A stretch of 32,928 bases of DNA from an uncultured Cellulomonadaceae bacterium (GTDB taxonomy: Bacteria > Actinomycetota > Actinomycetes > Actinomycetales > Microbacteriaceae): assembly GCA_913063365.1 (NCBI GenBank), contig CAJXYC010000003.1, forward strand, positions 1-32,928. Reading direction: 5' to 3'. The stretch's first letter is position 1, and each line of letters begins with the position of its first letter. Positions 7,850-17,910 of this stretch are shown here, in pieces. The position numbers were made by a program, and so were the translations under genes. The notes beneath the pieces were generated by a model. That model had not been told where the DNA came from. It did not search any database and saw only the letters and a list, made by a program, of their open reading frames with translations.

Positions 7850-8943
7850 CGCTTTTTTCGGAGTCTGACCCGACCGCGTCGGTTCGCTCGGGCTCCAGAC
7901 GCGCTGGCTGGGCTCTGCTGTCAATGACGGCAATTGCTGCCGTGGGTTTGAGCCTGCTTCCTGCTCCCTACGTGATTGACCAACCAGGCCCCACCTACGA
8001 CACCTTGGGCGTGATTGAGGTTGACGGCAATGAGGTCCCTCTAATCACGGTTCCCGACGAAGCGGAATTCCGGGAGGACGCCCACTTGTGGGTGACGACG
8101 GTTAACAGGTTGGGGAATCCGGAGAACCTTCCCTCGTGGGTCGAAGTGATTGGCGCGTGGGTCTCGAGTGAGCGCGCGGTCACCCCGGTGGACCAGGCCT
8201 TCCCACCCGGGCTCAGCTTGGAAGAAAACCGCGAAGCTGCGCGAATTGACATGGAAAATTCGCAGCAGGAGTCGATTGCGGCGGCTCTGAATTACCTCGA
8301 CATCGATTACGACAGCTCGCTTGTGGTGGTTCAAAGCCTGGAGGGTGGCCCGAGCGAGGGCATCCTGCAGCCAGAAGATGTCGTCCTGTCGGCGGCAGGC
8401 GTCGCCGTCGCTGATGTCACCCGTTTGCGTGAGCTGATTGCAGAGAACGGGGTGCAAGACCCAATGACCATTACCGTTTTGCGAAACGGCCGGGAAGAAA
8501 CCCTCGAAGTCATTCCCCGAATGTCGGAGGGGGAGGTGCCCGTGCCGGTCATTGGGGTTTTGGTCTCTGGTCGCTATGACTTTCCGATCGACATCACCAT
8601 TGAATTAGGAAGTGTCGGCGGACCAAGCGCCGGCCTCATGTTTGCTCTGGGAATTGTGGAGAAGCTCTCCGACCAGCAAATTGCTGGCTCGCTCGCGGTT
8701 GCCGGCTCGGGAACAATCTCTGCCCAGGGAGACGTCGGGCCGGTGGGTGGTACCCGCCACAAGATTTACGGCGCGGCCGAGTCGGGAGCAGAGTGGTTTT
8801 TTATTCCCCGGACGAATTGTTCTGACGTCGCAGGCCTCTCACCCAACGGAATCCGCGTCGTTCCGGTTGACACGTTGGCGGATGCGGTGGAGGCGCTGGA
8901 ACTGATTCTTGCCGACGAAGCCCCGCCGTCCTGCGACAACTAA
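7846..8943 (+). CDS. PDZ-domain, Lon-like (S16) secreted/membrane protease
   Basis: N-terminal TM/signal segment, PDZ-like segment (GGPSEGILQPEDVVLSAAGVAVADVTRLRELI), S16 motif GSVGGPSAGLMFALGIVEKL with GTISAQGDVGPVGGTRHKIYGAAESGAEWFFIP. Confidence 0.9.
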   Translation: MTLFSESDPTASVRSGSRRAGWALLSMTAIAAVGLSLLPAPYVIDQPGPTYDTLGVIEVDGNEVPLITVPDEAEFREDAHLWVTTVNRLGNPENLPSWVEVIGAWVSSERAVTPVDQAFPPGLSLEENREAARIDMENSQQESIAAALNYLDIDYDSSLVVVQSLEGGPSEGILQPEDVVLSAAGVAVADVTRLRELIAENGVQDPMTITVLRNGREETLEVIPRMSEGEVPVPVIGVLVSGRYDFPIDITIELGSVGGPSAGLMFALGIVEKLSDQQIAGSLAVAGSGTISAQGDVGPVGGTRHKIYGAAESGAEWFFIPRTNCSDVAGLSPNGIRVVPVDTLADAVEALELILADEAPPSCDN

Positions 8944-9021
8944 ACCCCCAGGTCTGTCCCAGCCGACGCCAACGCTCGGTTTGTAGACTTTCATAAGCCC
9001 TGTCCCACAAGGAGATGACGC

Positions 9022-11952
9022 GTGTCACAAACTGCTACTGCTAGCCCCAACCGTTCTCGGCTGACGCTGGGGGTGACGATTGGTGTTCTGGCAGCAATCC
9101 TCGTGGCCTTCTTCATCTTTGCCTCGCTCTACACCGAGGTGTTGTGGTTTGACCACTTGGGCTACCTCGACGTGCTTCTCACACAGTGGTTTGCCACGGT
9201 GGCGATGTTCCTCATCGGTTTTCTGGGGATGTTTATTCCGACGGCAATCGCGATTGACCTGGCCTATCGATTCCGCCCGGTATACGCGAGGCTCTCCAAT
9301 GAGCTGGACCGCTACCGGCAGCTGATCGACCCTCTTCGTCGCCTGGCCATGCTGGGTGTTCCAGCACTTCTCGGTGTATTCGCGGGTCTTGCGTCTGCAA
9401 GCGCCTGGCCACAGTTCTTGCTGTGGATGAACCGCACGGGCTTTGGCACCACTGACCCGGAGTTCGGTCAAGACGTCGGGTTCTATGTTTTTGAGCTGCC
9501 GGTGTATCTCTCGGTTATCGGGTTTGCCAGTGCCGTGGTGATTGCTTCGGCGATTGCAGCAGGTGCCACCGGTTTCCTCTACGGATCCATTTCTCTGGAT
9601 GGTCGCGAACTGCGCATTTCGCGGGTGATGCGCATCCAGCTGGCTGTGACAGGAGTCGTCTACTTCATCCTGCAGATGCTGGGGCTGTGGTTGCAGCAGT
9701 ACGAGGCGCTGGTGTCGCCAAGCGGTGGCTTCTTGCCCTTTGGTGCTGGGTTTACCGAATCCAACGCGACGATTCCGTCGCGGGCAATCCTCGCCGGGAT
9801 TGCTGCCCTTGTGGCGATTTTGTTCCTCGTGACCGCCATCATCGGTCGCTGGCGCCCGGCGATTGTGGGAACGGCGCTGTTCATCATTTCGAGTCTGGTG
9901 ATTGGCCAGGCCTACCCCTTCATCATCCAGCGCTTCCAGGTTGACCCGAGCGCCAGGACGCTGGAGGCCCCGTTTATCGAGCGAAATATTGAGTCCACGC
10001 GGGACGCCTATGGCGTATCGGAGGTCGTCGAAATTCCGTATCAGGCGGAAACAGAAGCCTCAGCCGGAGCACTGCGCGAAGACGCCGTGACGGCGGCCAA
10101 TATCCGCATTATCGACCCTGCGTTGGTGACTGACTCGTTCTCGCAGCTGGAGCAGTTCCGTCAGTACTACCGCTTCCCGCAGTATTTGGATGTCGGTCGG
10201 TACACCATCGACGGCGAGCGGACCGACACGGTGCTGGCTGCTCGTGAGTTGAATCTCGATGGTCTGAACTCTCAGTCCTGGTACAACAACACCATCGTCT
10301 ACACCCACGGCTATGGCTTGGTTGCGGCCTATGGAAACCAGCGGACCGAAGACGGCCAGCCGAAGTTCATCGAGGCGGGAATCCCTGTCTCCCAGACTCT
10401 TGGTGAGTATGAACCGCGCATCTACTTTGGTGAGAACACACCGGAGTATTCGATTGTGGGGGCTCCGGAGGGTGCTGACCAGCTGGAGCTCGACTTCCCC
10501 TCCGGTGGTGAAGGCACTGATCAGAACCAGACTTACACCTACACCGGTGACGGTGGTCCCGCGGTGGGAAATATCTTCCACCAGCTTCTCTACGCCCTGA
10601 AGTTCCAGTCGGAGCAGATTCTGCTCTCTGACGCCATCAACCCTGAGTCTCAGATTCTCTATGACCGCTCGCCGATGGACCGGGTGCAGAAGGTCGCCCC
10701 GTATCTGACGCTCGACAATGATCCGTATCCCGCTGTGGTGGACGGCCGCATTGTCTGGATTGTGGATGGCTTCACGACCACGGCTGACTACCCGTACTCG
10801 ACGCCTCTGCAGATTTCTGAGGCCATCGCGGACACCTATCGTCCGGCCCCCCAGTTGGCCTTCGACACGATCAACTACGTCCGGAACTCCGTGAAAGCCA
10901 CCGTCGACGCCTATTCAGGTGAGGTCACCCTCTACGCCTGGGACGAAGAAGACCCGCTGCTTCGCGCCTGGTCTGAGGTGTTCCCGTCGACTTTGAAGTC
11001 GCAGGATGACATGGACGAGCAGTTGCTGGAGCACGTGCGCTACCCGTCTGATCTGTTCAAGATTCAGCGAAGCATTCTGGGTGCGTATCACGTGATTGAC
11101 CCCGGCACCTTCTACTCGTCAGAAGACGAGTGGGTGACTCCGAATGACCCCGTGTCAAACCCGGCCGCGCCGACACTGCAGCCGCCGTACTACCTGACCA
11201 TGCAGGTCCCGGGTAGTGACGAGCCTGCCTTCTCGCTGTATTCGACCTTTATTCCGCGGGCGACAGGAGAAGCCACCCGTAACGTGATTTATGGCTATCT
11301 TGCGGCTAACGCCGATGTCGGTGCCGATTACGGAAAGCTCACGCTACTCACCCTGCCGAAGCAAACAACGGTTCCGGGACCGGGTCAGGTCCAGGCGCAG
11401 TTTGACTCTGATGCCGAGGTTGGTCAGCAGTTGAACCTTCTGCGCCAGGGACAAACCGAGGTGATTTCCGGAAACCTCTTGACCCTTCCTGTGGGTGGCG
11501 GTTTGCTGTACGTGCAGCCGGTCTATGTCCGCTCCACCGGTGAAACCTCCTACCCGCTGTTGCGGAAGATCCTGGTGTCGTTTGGTGACCGAATCGCTTT
11601 CGAGGACACGCTTGACGAGGCTCTGGATTCCCTCTTCGGTGGTGACTCCGGCGCCCAGGCCGGTGACGTCGCGGCAAATGGTGGCGCGAGCACCGACGGA
11701 GCTGCCGAGCCAGCGCCTGAGCCCGAACCCACTCCCGCTCCGGAAGAGCCAGCGACCCCCGATGCTGAGGTGGACGAGGGCGACGCTCCTGGAACTGTTA
11801 TCGAAGAGGGTCTTGAGGCTGCTCTCGAGGACGCCCGCCAGGCCCTTGCCGACCGCGAAGCGGCCTATCGGAACAACGACTTGGTGGCAGCGGCAGAGGC
11901 CGATCGTCGCTTGACCGAGGCGCTCGAGAGGGCCCTCGCCTTCGACCAGTAG
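9022..11952 (+). CDS. UPF0182 family large membrane protein
   Basis: 976 aa, multiple N-terminal TM segments, TEVLWFDHLGYLDVLLTQW, NIESTRDAYGVSEVVEIPYQ, YGYGLVAAYGNQ-like region; acidic/Pro-rich C-terminus. AAGGAG ribosome site before GTG9022. Confidence 0.93.
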   Translation: MSQTATASPNRSRLTLGVTIGVLAAILVAFFIFASLYTEVLWFDHLGYLDVLLTQWFATVAMFLIGFLGMFIPTAIAIDLAYRFRPVYARLSNELDRYRQLIDPLRRLAMLGVPALLGVFAGLASASAWPQFLLWMNRTGFGTTDPEFGQDVGFYVFELPVYLSVIGFASAVVIASAIAAGATGFLYGSISLDGRELRISRVMRIQLAVTGVVYFILQMLGLWLQQYEALVSPSGGFLPFGAGFTESNATIPSRAILAGIAALVAILFLVTAIIGRWRPAIVGTALFIISSLVIGQAYPFIIQRFQVDPSARTLEAPFIERNIESTRDAYGVSEVVEIPYQAETEASAGALREDAVTAANIRIIDPALVTDSFSQLEQFRQYYRFPQYLDVGRYTIDGERTDTVLAARELNLDGLNSQSWYNNTIVYTHGYGLVAAYGNQRTEDGQPKFIEAGIPVSQTLGEYEPRIYFGENTPEYSIVGAPEGADQLELDFPSGGEGTDQNQTYTYTGDGGPAVGNIFHQLLYALKFQSEQILLSDAINPESQILYDRSPMDRVQKVAPYLTLDNDPYPAVVDGRIVWIVDGFTTTADYPYSTPLQISEAIADTYRPAPQLAFDTINYVRNSVKATVDAYSGEVTLYAWDEEDPLLRAWSEVFPSTLKSQDDMDEQLLEHVRYPSDLFKIQRSILGAYHVIDPGTFYSSEDEWVTPNDPVSNPAAPTLQPPYYLTMQVPGSDEPAFSLYSTFIPRATGEATRNVIYGYLAANADVGADYGKLTLLTLPKQTTVPGPGQVQAQFDSDAEVGQQLNLLRQGQTEVISGNLLTLPVGGGLLYVQPVYVRSTGETSYPLLRKILVSFGDRIAFEDTLDEALDSLFGGDSGAQAGDVAANGGASTDGAAEPAPEPEPTPAPEEPATPDAEVDEGDAPGTVIEEGLEAALEDARQALADREAAYRNNDLVAAAEADRRLTEALERALAFDQ

Positions 11953-11997
11953 GCCCCTGGAGGCTCTCTGCGGCGCGTGGTACAGTAGGCGACACGC

Positions 11998-12071
11998 CGC
12001 GGGGTGGAGCAGTTCGGTAGCTCGCTGGGCTCATAACCCAGAGGTCGTAGGTTCAAATCCTGCCCCCGCAA
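11998..12071 (+). tRNA. Initiator tRNA-Met (CAT)
   Basis: Cloverleaf by hand: acceptor CGCGGGG/CCCCGCA with C1xA72 mismatch, anticodon arm CTGGG-CTCATAA-CCCAG (three G:C pairs typical of initiator), T-arm GTAGG-TTCAAAT-CCTGC; CCA not encoded. Confidence 0.95.
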
Positions 12072-12082
12072 CGACGAAGAAC

Positions 12083-12108
12083 AGGACCCCGCGGGGTCCT
12101 GTTTTTTT
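12083..12108 (+). terminator. Rho-independent terminator of the tRNA-fMet transcript
   Basis: Perfect inverted repeat AGGACCCCGCGGGGTCCT (12083-12100) followed by G and seven T. Confidence 0.85.
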
Positions 12109-12151
12109 GTGGGCTGTTTCGGGCCGCGTAACTACACCGGGGCACAGCCCG

Positions 12152-12571
12152 TCAGGGCACGGAACCAGACGGAACAACCCATTCAGACTGGAGTTCGCTC
12201 ACGCTGCCGACCACGTCAAAGTCGCGGTCGTAGTGGAGTACGGTGAGGTCATTTTCAATCGCGCACGCGCTGATGATGAGGTCTGCTATCGACACCCGGT
12301 GGTGACCAATATCGGCAAGGCGTCGTTGCAACAACAGGGCGAGATCAAGGGTCGATTGGGAGGTGGCCACATGGCTCATCGCCTGGCGGTTATCCATAAT
12401 CTCCCGGTAGTGGTGACCCGAGCGAGCTGAGTAACCGATTTCTAGGTCACTGACCGAGCAGGTCACAACACGTCCCGCTCCAGCAAGTAAGCCCAGGCGA
12501 GAAGCTATTTGCGGGACGTGGAGTCGTGCCTCTGCTGACTTATCGACCAGGTAGTCGCCAGTTAACGCCAT
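12152..12571 (-). CDS. vapC: PIN-domain toxin, VapC family
   Basis: 139 aa; YLVDKSAEARL, SVSDLEIGYSAR, VSIADLIISACAIENDLTVLHYDRDFD give the acidic PIN residues; overlaps the upstream antitoxin ORF. Confidence 0.88.
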   Translation of the reverse strand: MALTGDYLVDKSAEARLHVPQIASRLGLLAGAGRVVTCSVSDLEIGYSARSGHHYREIMDNRQAMSHVATSQSTLDLALLLQRRLADIGHHRVSIADLIISACAIENDLTVLHYDRDFDVVGSVSELQSEWVVPSGSVP

Positions 12572-12768
12572 GCTCCAGCCATGACTGCTGGGTCAGACAG
12601 GTCGGTTGCGGCGGGATTCTTCAGCAATTCAAGGTTTTTTCGCGCCGCTTCGATCGTGGCGGCAAGCTGGAGTGCTTTGGAGACGGTGTCTTTGTTTGTC
12701 GTCGTCTCCAGAGCTACTCGTGCAGCCTCGAGTTCAGCGTCGTCGATGTCAATCAGCCGTTTGGTCAT
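12562..12768 (-). CDS. vapB: VapB-family antitoxin
   Basis: MTKRLIDIDDAELEAARVALETTTNKDTVSKALQLAATIEAARKNLELL, ribbon-helix-helix-like VapB; ATG at 12768; overlaps vapC by 10 nt. Confidence 0.82.
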   Translation of the reverse strand: MTKRLIDIDDAELEAARVALETTTNKDTVSKALQLAATIEAARKNLELLKNPAATDLSDPAVMAGAWR

Positions 12769-12780
12769 CGTAGGCCCCAA

Positions 12781-12816
12781 TGTATATATACAAAACTATT
12801 TGAGATATATATTACA
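12781..12816. promoter_or_regulatory. Putative VapB operator/promoter
   Basis: Perfect palindrome TGTATATATACA (12781-12792) plus a related imperfect element TGAGATATATATTACA (12801-12816), just upstream of vapB and unusually AT-rich for this window. Confidence 0.55.
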
Positions 12817-12866
12817 GCCCCGACGAGAACAGCGCAGGAGATATCCCCAGGACATGGCCGAGTGGA

Positions 12867-13574
12867 CTAGAGCGCGAGGCTTGTGCCGAGCAGTTCCCCA
12901 ATACCCCAGGTGATGGCCAGCGCAAGCGCACCCCCCACGGTGACCCGGAAGACAGCGCGAGCCACCGGCGCATCTCCTAGTCGGGCTGACACCCCACCTG
13001 TCAGAGCAAGGGCAATCAGCGAGGCAATGACGGTTGCCAGAATGCGCCAATCAGGAGACACCAGCGTGACCGCCAGAAGAGGAAGAATGGCCCCGGCGAT
13101 AAAGGCAAAAAACGACGAGATCGCGGCGTGCCAGGGATTGGTGAGAGTGGGTTCTGCGGAGCCCATCTGCACCTCAAAGTGCGCTGCCAGAGCATCGTGT
13201 TCTGTCAGTTCTTTCGCCACTTTCTTTGCCGTGGCGGCCGAGAGACCTTTGTGCTCCCAGGCCTTCTGAAGTTCTGCGAGTTCTTCTTCCGGATTGGCTT
13301 CAAGAAGGCCTGATTCCCGGTCCATCACCGCCCGCTCGCTATCTCTTTGACTACTCACCGAGACGTATTCGCCGGCCGCCATTGAAATGGCCCCCGCCAC
13401 CACACCTGAGACTCCGGCAATCAGAATCGCACTGAGGTTGTTGGTGGCAGCTGCCACGCCGACGACCAGCGCCGCAATCGACACGATGCCGTCGTTGGCA
13501 CCGAGCACTCCTGCTCGAAGCCAATTCAGCCGGGAGGCGAATTCCTGGCTCGAGTGCCCTGACGTTTCTGTCAC
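12867..13574 (-). CDS. VIT1/CCC1-family Fe2+/Mn2+ transporter
   Basis: WLRAGVLGANDGIVSIAALVVGVAAAT, AGAISMAAGEYVSVSSQRDSERA; TM-rich C-terminus. Confidence 0.9.
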   Translation of the reverse strand: MTETSGHSSQEFASRLNWLRAGVLGANDGIVSIAALVVGVAAATNNLSAILIAGVSGVVAGAISMAAGEYVSVSSQRDSERAVMDRESGLLEANPEEELAELQKAWEHKGLSAATAKKVAKELTEHDALAAHFEVQMGSAEPTLTNPWHAAISSFFAFIAGAILPLLAVTLVSPDWRILATVIASLIALALTGGVSARLGDAPVARAVFRVTVGGALALAITWGIGELLGTSLAL

Positions 13575-13597
13575 GGGAAAAGAGTGTACGCCTGTCT

Positions 13598-14317
13598 TCA
13601 GCCCGCAGTTTTTCGCAGCAGGCTCGTCGTGGTCGAGTAGGGAAGCGACGGTGTCATCCCCCGTGTGACGAATTCATCGAGCCGGTCCCGCGTTTTTGCC
13701 AGGGCCTCCCGATACCGGGGCCGATTGGTGTTGTCGAAGACCACCATCCCATCGGTGGTGAGCCTGCTGATGGCCTTGTCGAGACAGGCTGTCCGAGCAC
13801 GACCGTCAATCACAATCAAGTCGAACTGCCCCTCAGCGTTATCGATGGCGTGGACGTAGTCGAAAAAGTCCCGTCCACGATGCCCCCACCACCGAGACGG
13901 TATTCGAGGCTCTTCTGCCGGAGGGGCGTCGGTGTGCCAGAGGGTGGTCGTGGGCCCCACGTAAGACGACATCATCTCGTGCCATCGCTCATCGTTTTCC
14001 ACTGAGATCACTTCGGCCGCGCGTTTTTCCAACCAGATTGTGGAGGCTCCAGAGCCCCATTCGAAGACGCGGGCGTGTGGCCTGGCCTGCAAAAACTCAT
14101 CCACCAGGGTCACGGCGTTCAACGTCCACCAGGGAAGGTCCAGGCGCATGAAGTCCGTGACGTCGTAGACCGACAGCTGTGAGCGCACCCACAGGCCAAT
14201 CCGGCTCCGTGCAGCCCACTGGTCGAGCCGATCGAGCAGCCCCACGCGCTCGAGACCACGACGAAGCCCGCGAATCACTGAGGCCCAGAGCTGGAGCACT
14301 GCTCGAAAAAATGCCAC
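13598..14317 (-). CDS. Class I SAM-dependent methyltransferase-like protein
   Basis: RVFEWGSGASTIWLEKRAAEVISVENDERWHEMM (motif I), FDLIVIDGRARTACLDKAI, DGMVVFDNTNRPRY. Confidence 0.65.
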   Translation of the reverse strand: MAFFRAVLQLWASVIRGLRRGLERVGLLDRLDQWAARSRIGLWVRSQLSVYDVTDFMRLDLPWWTLNAVTLVDEFLQARPHARVFEWGSGASTIWLEKRAAEVISVENDERWHEMMSSYVGPTTTLWHTDAPPAEEPRIPSRWWGHRGRDFFDYVHAIDNAEGQFDLIVIDGRARTACLDKAISRLTTDGMVVFDNTNRPRYREALAKTRDRLDEFVTRGMTPSLPYSTTTSLLRKTAG

Positions 14318-14504
14318 GTGTCGCCCCTCTTGTCTGCGAAGTGGTCACAGGCTAGACACCTTCTGTTGGTTCAGGGCGAGCTCTGGTTGACGGCGAAGTA
14401 GCCAGTCGGTAAACATTGCGCCAGGCAGTATTTCGCACGAATGTGCAGTGTCCAGGAGAGCGGGACAACCTACCCTTAAGAGAGCACAACGGAAAGGGCA
14501 GACA

Positions 14505-16010
14505 GTGACGTCGACCTATGTTCTCGCCATTGACCAGGGCACCACGAGCACTCGTGCCATCGTCTTCGACCACGATGGACGCCCCGTCGCCACAGGCCAA
14601 CTCGAACACCGCCAAATCTTCCCCGAGGCAGGGTGGGTAGAGCACGATCCGGAGGAAATCTGGACGAATACTCGTGAAGTAGTGGGCCAGGCCTTGGGTA
14701 AAGCCAACATCACTCGACACGATGTTGTTGGGGTGGGCATCACCAATCAGCGTGAGACGGCGATTGTGTGGGACCGCCGCACGGGAAAGCCGGTCTACAA
14801 CGCGATTGTGTGGCAAGACACAAGAACCCAGCCGCTCATTGATGAACTGTCCGCAGATGGCGGTCCGGCACGCTACGCCGATAAGACAGGGCTCCCTCTC
14901 GCGACGTATTTCTCGGGGAGCAAGATCACATGGATTCTCGACAATGTCGAGGGAGCAAGAGAGGCCGCTGAGGCGGGCCATCTGCTGTTTGGCACCCCGG
15001 ATACCTGGGTGTTGTGGAACTTGACCGGCGGGGTGGACGGGGGAGTCCACGTCACCGATGTGACTAATGCCTCGAGGACGCTGCTGTGCGATATCCGCTC
15101 GATGGAGTGGGATGACGAACTCCTGGCGGCTTTCAGCGTCCCGCGGAGCATGCTGCCGGAGATCAAGAGTTCCTCTGAGGTGTACGGTCACGTCCACAGC
15201 AGTGGGTTACTCCGCGAAGTGCCAGTGGCAGGCATCTTGGGTGACCAGCAGGCCGCCACGTTTGGTCAAGCGGCCTTTGGCCCCGGTGAGTCGAAGAACA
15301 CTTATGGAACCGGCAACTTCTTACTGGTCAACACCGGTGAAGAGCGGGTGGCGTCCTCGAACGGCTTGCTCACGACCCCCGCCTACAAACTGGGTGACCA
15401 ACCCGTGGTGTACGCCCTGGAGGGCTCCATCGCCGTAACGGGCTCTCTGATTCAGTGGCTGCGCGACAATTTGGGCATCATCAACTCGGCGGAAGAAGTC
15501 GAGGCCCTCGCTGCCAGCGTTCCAGACAACGGCGGCGCTCATTTCGTGCCGGCCTTTAGCGGCCTGTTTGCCCCGTATTGGCGATCAGACGCCAGGGGTG
15601 TGCTGGTCGGCTTGACCCGCTTCATCACCAAGGCACACATTGCGCGTGCCGCTCTCGAGGCCACCGCCTTCCAAACCCGCGAGGTCCTCGACGCCGTCAA
15701 CGACGACTTCGGTGGCGGACTGACCGAATTGAAAGTGGACGGCGGAATGACCCAAAACGAGCTGCTCATGCAGTTCCAAGCGGACATTGTCGGCATCCCG
15801 GTGATTCGACCGGAAGTCGCTGAAACTACGGCTCTTGGCGCCGCTTATGCTGCGGGACTCGCGGTGGGCTTCTGGGATGACCTCGATGAACTTCGGGCCA
15901 AGTGGAGCGAAAACGCGCGGTTCACCCCGCAAATGTCCGATGACGAGAGAGCGGAGCGCCTCCGCGTGTGGAAAAAGGCGGTCTCGAAGAGTTTTGACTG
16001 GGTGGACTAA
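14505..16010 (+). CDS. glpK: Glycerol kinase
   Basis: [115 protein letters not shown]14505 start preferred over TTG/other upstream start at 14448. Confidence 0.97.
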   Translation: MTSTYVLAIDQGTTSTRAIVFDHDGRPVATGQLEHRQIFPEAGWVEHDPEEIWTNTREVVGQALGKANITRHDVVGVGITNQRETAIVWDRRTGKPVYNAIVWQDTRTQPLIDELSADGGPARYADKTGLPLATYFSGSKITWILDNVEGAREAAEAGHLLFGTPDTWVLWNLTGGVDGGVHVTDVTNASRTLLCDIRSMEWDDELLAAFSVPRSMLPEIKSSSEVYGHVHSSGLLREVPVAGILGDQQAATFGQAAFGPGESKNTYGTGNFLLVNTGEERVASSNGLLTTPAYKLGDQPVVYALEGSIAVTGSLIQWLRDNLGIINSAEEVEALAASVPDNGGAHFVPAFSGLFAPYWRSDARGVLVGLTRFITKAHIARAALEATAFQTREVLDAVNDDFGGGLTELKVDGGMTQNELLMQFQADIVGIPVIRPEVAETTALGAAYAAGLAVGFWDDLDELRAKWSENARFTPQMSDDERAERLRVWKKAVSKSFDWVD

Positions 16011-17707
16011 GAACTTACTCGCGCGTTGCCCCGCGGTGTTGACTGTCCCGGCTCAATCTGAATCGATTGTTGTTCTCTAGAAATTCTCGACTTGTCCCAT
16101 CCGAGCTCGGCTCCCACCACCTCTGCCAGCTCCTTCACTCCCGTGACACCAAGATCGCCACGGAACCCAAGAGTTGTGCGTCGGAGTACCAAGTCCGCCA
16201 AGCACATCACCTGCTCGCGCGAGACGAGATAGGCGATTTCCTCGCGCGAGAACCCGAGCACCTTGGTGAGTGGAGTCTCAGCGCTGTCCCCTAATTCATC
16301 CAAGAATTCCGAGGCACGCGTGCCGTAGCGGTTCAGTAATTCTCGAGCTCGGGGTGAGCGGGTGCCATGACGCGCCAGCCAACGGTCGATGTCCTCTGGA
16401 GTCATGGGGAAATCTTTTCCGCCGCCAATTTTTATAGAGGTTGTACTTACCGTGCGCGGGCGCCCGATTAGGCCCAGCGCTCGATCTGCCAGGTGTTCTC
16501 CGATCGCGCGGAACGTTGTCCACTTGCCACCGACCAGGCTCAGCAGCGGAATATCGCCCAGTGAATCCTCGACGATGCGATAGTCCCGTGAGATGACCCC
16601 CGGGTTGACATCTCCAGCTGCGGGTAGGGGCCGGACTCCGGAGTAGCGGTAGACAATTTGGGAGCGGTCAAGCGGAATATTTGGGAAGACATGCTGGACA
16701 AGGGCAAAGAAATAGTCCACCTCTTCTTCGGTGCACTCGACATCATCAGGATTATCGACGGGGATATCGGTCGTGCCGACCAATACTCTGCCCAACAGCG
16801 GATACATCAATACGATCCGCCCATCGTGGTTTTCGAAAAAAACCTCGCGTGAGTCGCACGCCCTCAACAACTCTGGATTGTCGAGCACGATGTGTGAGCC
16901 TTTTGTTCCGCCCATGTAGTGCGTGGAAATACCGAGACTTTGGTTGGTCACGTCGGTCCACGGCCCGGAGGTATTGATGACCAGAGACGGCCTGACGGAA
17001 AGTTTCTGCGCTGTTAATTCATCTTGGAGAACAACCTCTCCGTCGCTAAAGCGATGCGCTGAGACGTAGTTCAGAGCGCGGGCATGCGGGCATGAATCGA
17101 GAACATCGAGAAGCATGTCGATTCCGAGTCGCTCCGGATTCTCGATTGCTGCGTCGTAGTAGTGAGCGGAGTACTTCACTGATCTGTTCACCCCCGGCAA
17201 CTGTTGGAGGGTTTTCTTTCGCCCAATAAACCGATGCCGTGGCATGGTGCCGCTGGCTCGTCCGAACGTGTCATAGAGCATCAAGCCAAGTTTGATGAGC
17301 AAAGCACCGCGCTCTTTCGGCTTGCCTGACCGGTGTAGAAGGAAGCGGAAGGGAGCCGACAGAAGGCCAGAAAAGAAAGAAAAAATGGGAATCACGGTTT
17401 TGAGCGGTTTGACGTAGTGCGGAGCGTTTTTCAGCAGCCGGTTGCGTTCGATAAGCGATTCTTGGACCAGTCGAAATTCGCCGTTCTCGAGGTATCTAAT
17501 GCCGCCGTGAATCATGTGGGAGGAAGCGGCGGACGCGCCTGAGCAATAGTCCTTTTTCTCGACCAGAGTCACGTCGACGCCATTCAACGCTAACTCTCGA
17601 AAGACAGCGATTCCGTTGATACCGCCGCCAATAATCAACACAGAAGTATCGGGTTTGCCGCGCCACTGCTCAAGCCGACTGGGGGGAGCGGGGACCTGCT
17701 CGACCAC
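16007..17707 (-). CDS. glpD: Aerobic glycerol-3-phosphate dehydrogenase
   Basis: [112 protein letters not shown]. Confidence 0.95.
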   Translation of the reverse strand: MVEQVPAPPSRLEQWRGKPDTSVLIIGGGINGIAVFRELALNGVDVTLVEKKDYCSGASAASSHMIHGGIRYLENGEFRLVQESLIERNRLLKNAPHYVKPLKTVIPIFSFFSGLLSAPFRFLLHRSGKPKERGALLIKLGLMLYDTFGRASGTMPRHRFIGRKKTLQQLPGVNRSVKYSAHYYDAAIENPERLGIDMLLDVLDSCPHARALNYVSAHRFSDGEVVLQDELTAQKLSVRPSLVINTSGPWTDVTNQSLGISTHYMGGTKGSHIVLDNPELLRACDSREVFFENHDGRIVLMYPLLGRVLVGTTDIPVDNPDDVECTEEEVDYFFALVQHVFPNIPLDRSQIVYRYSGVRPLPAAGDVNPGVISRDYRIVEDSLGDIPLLSLVGGKWTTFRAIGEHLADRALGLIGRPRTVSTTSIKIGGGKDFPMTPEDIDRWLARHGTRSPRARELLNRYGTRASEFLDELGDSAETPLTKVLGFSREEIAYLVSREQVMCLADLVLRRTTLGFRGDLGVTGVKELAEVVGAELGWDKSRISREQQSIQIEPGQSTPRGNARVSS

Positions 17708-17731
17708 GTCTACCCCCTCCCGGCTGAGCCA

Positions 17732-17746
17732 TCACGATAGTCGTGA
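17732..17746. promoter_or_regulatory. Inverted repeat upstream of glpD, candidate operator
   Basis: TCACGA-TAG-TCGTGA, perfect 6-bp arms, 25 nt upstream of the glpD start. Confidence 0.35.
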
Positions 17747-17910
17747 CACAGCTGGACACGTGGTCCCGCGCGCGTCACATTGCCTAGAACTATTCTCGCG
17801 CTGACACATGAGCATTTGATGTGGTCCGCGCCGTGCCGCTCGAACGTATCCGCCAATGTCCTTGGGGATAAACCTCTTCCTCACGGACCCCCGCGCCTTA
17901 GAGTGCGCCC

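Noticed and set aside
10060-10581. 173-aa minus-strand ORF
   Set aside because: Antisense to UPF0182; shadow ORF.
12843-12890. Segment GGACATGGCCGAGTGGACTAGAGCGCGAGGC resembling a tRNA D-arm
   Set aside because: Looks partly like a tRNA-Ser/Leu 5' half, but the D-stem does not pair properly, no anticodon or T-arm follows, and it overlaps the VIT1-type CDS end. Chance similarity or at most a remnant.
14352-15197. 281-aa minus-strand ORF
   Set aside because: Antisense to glpK, which is unambiguous; no domain seen.
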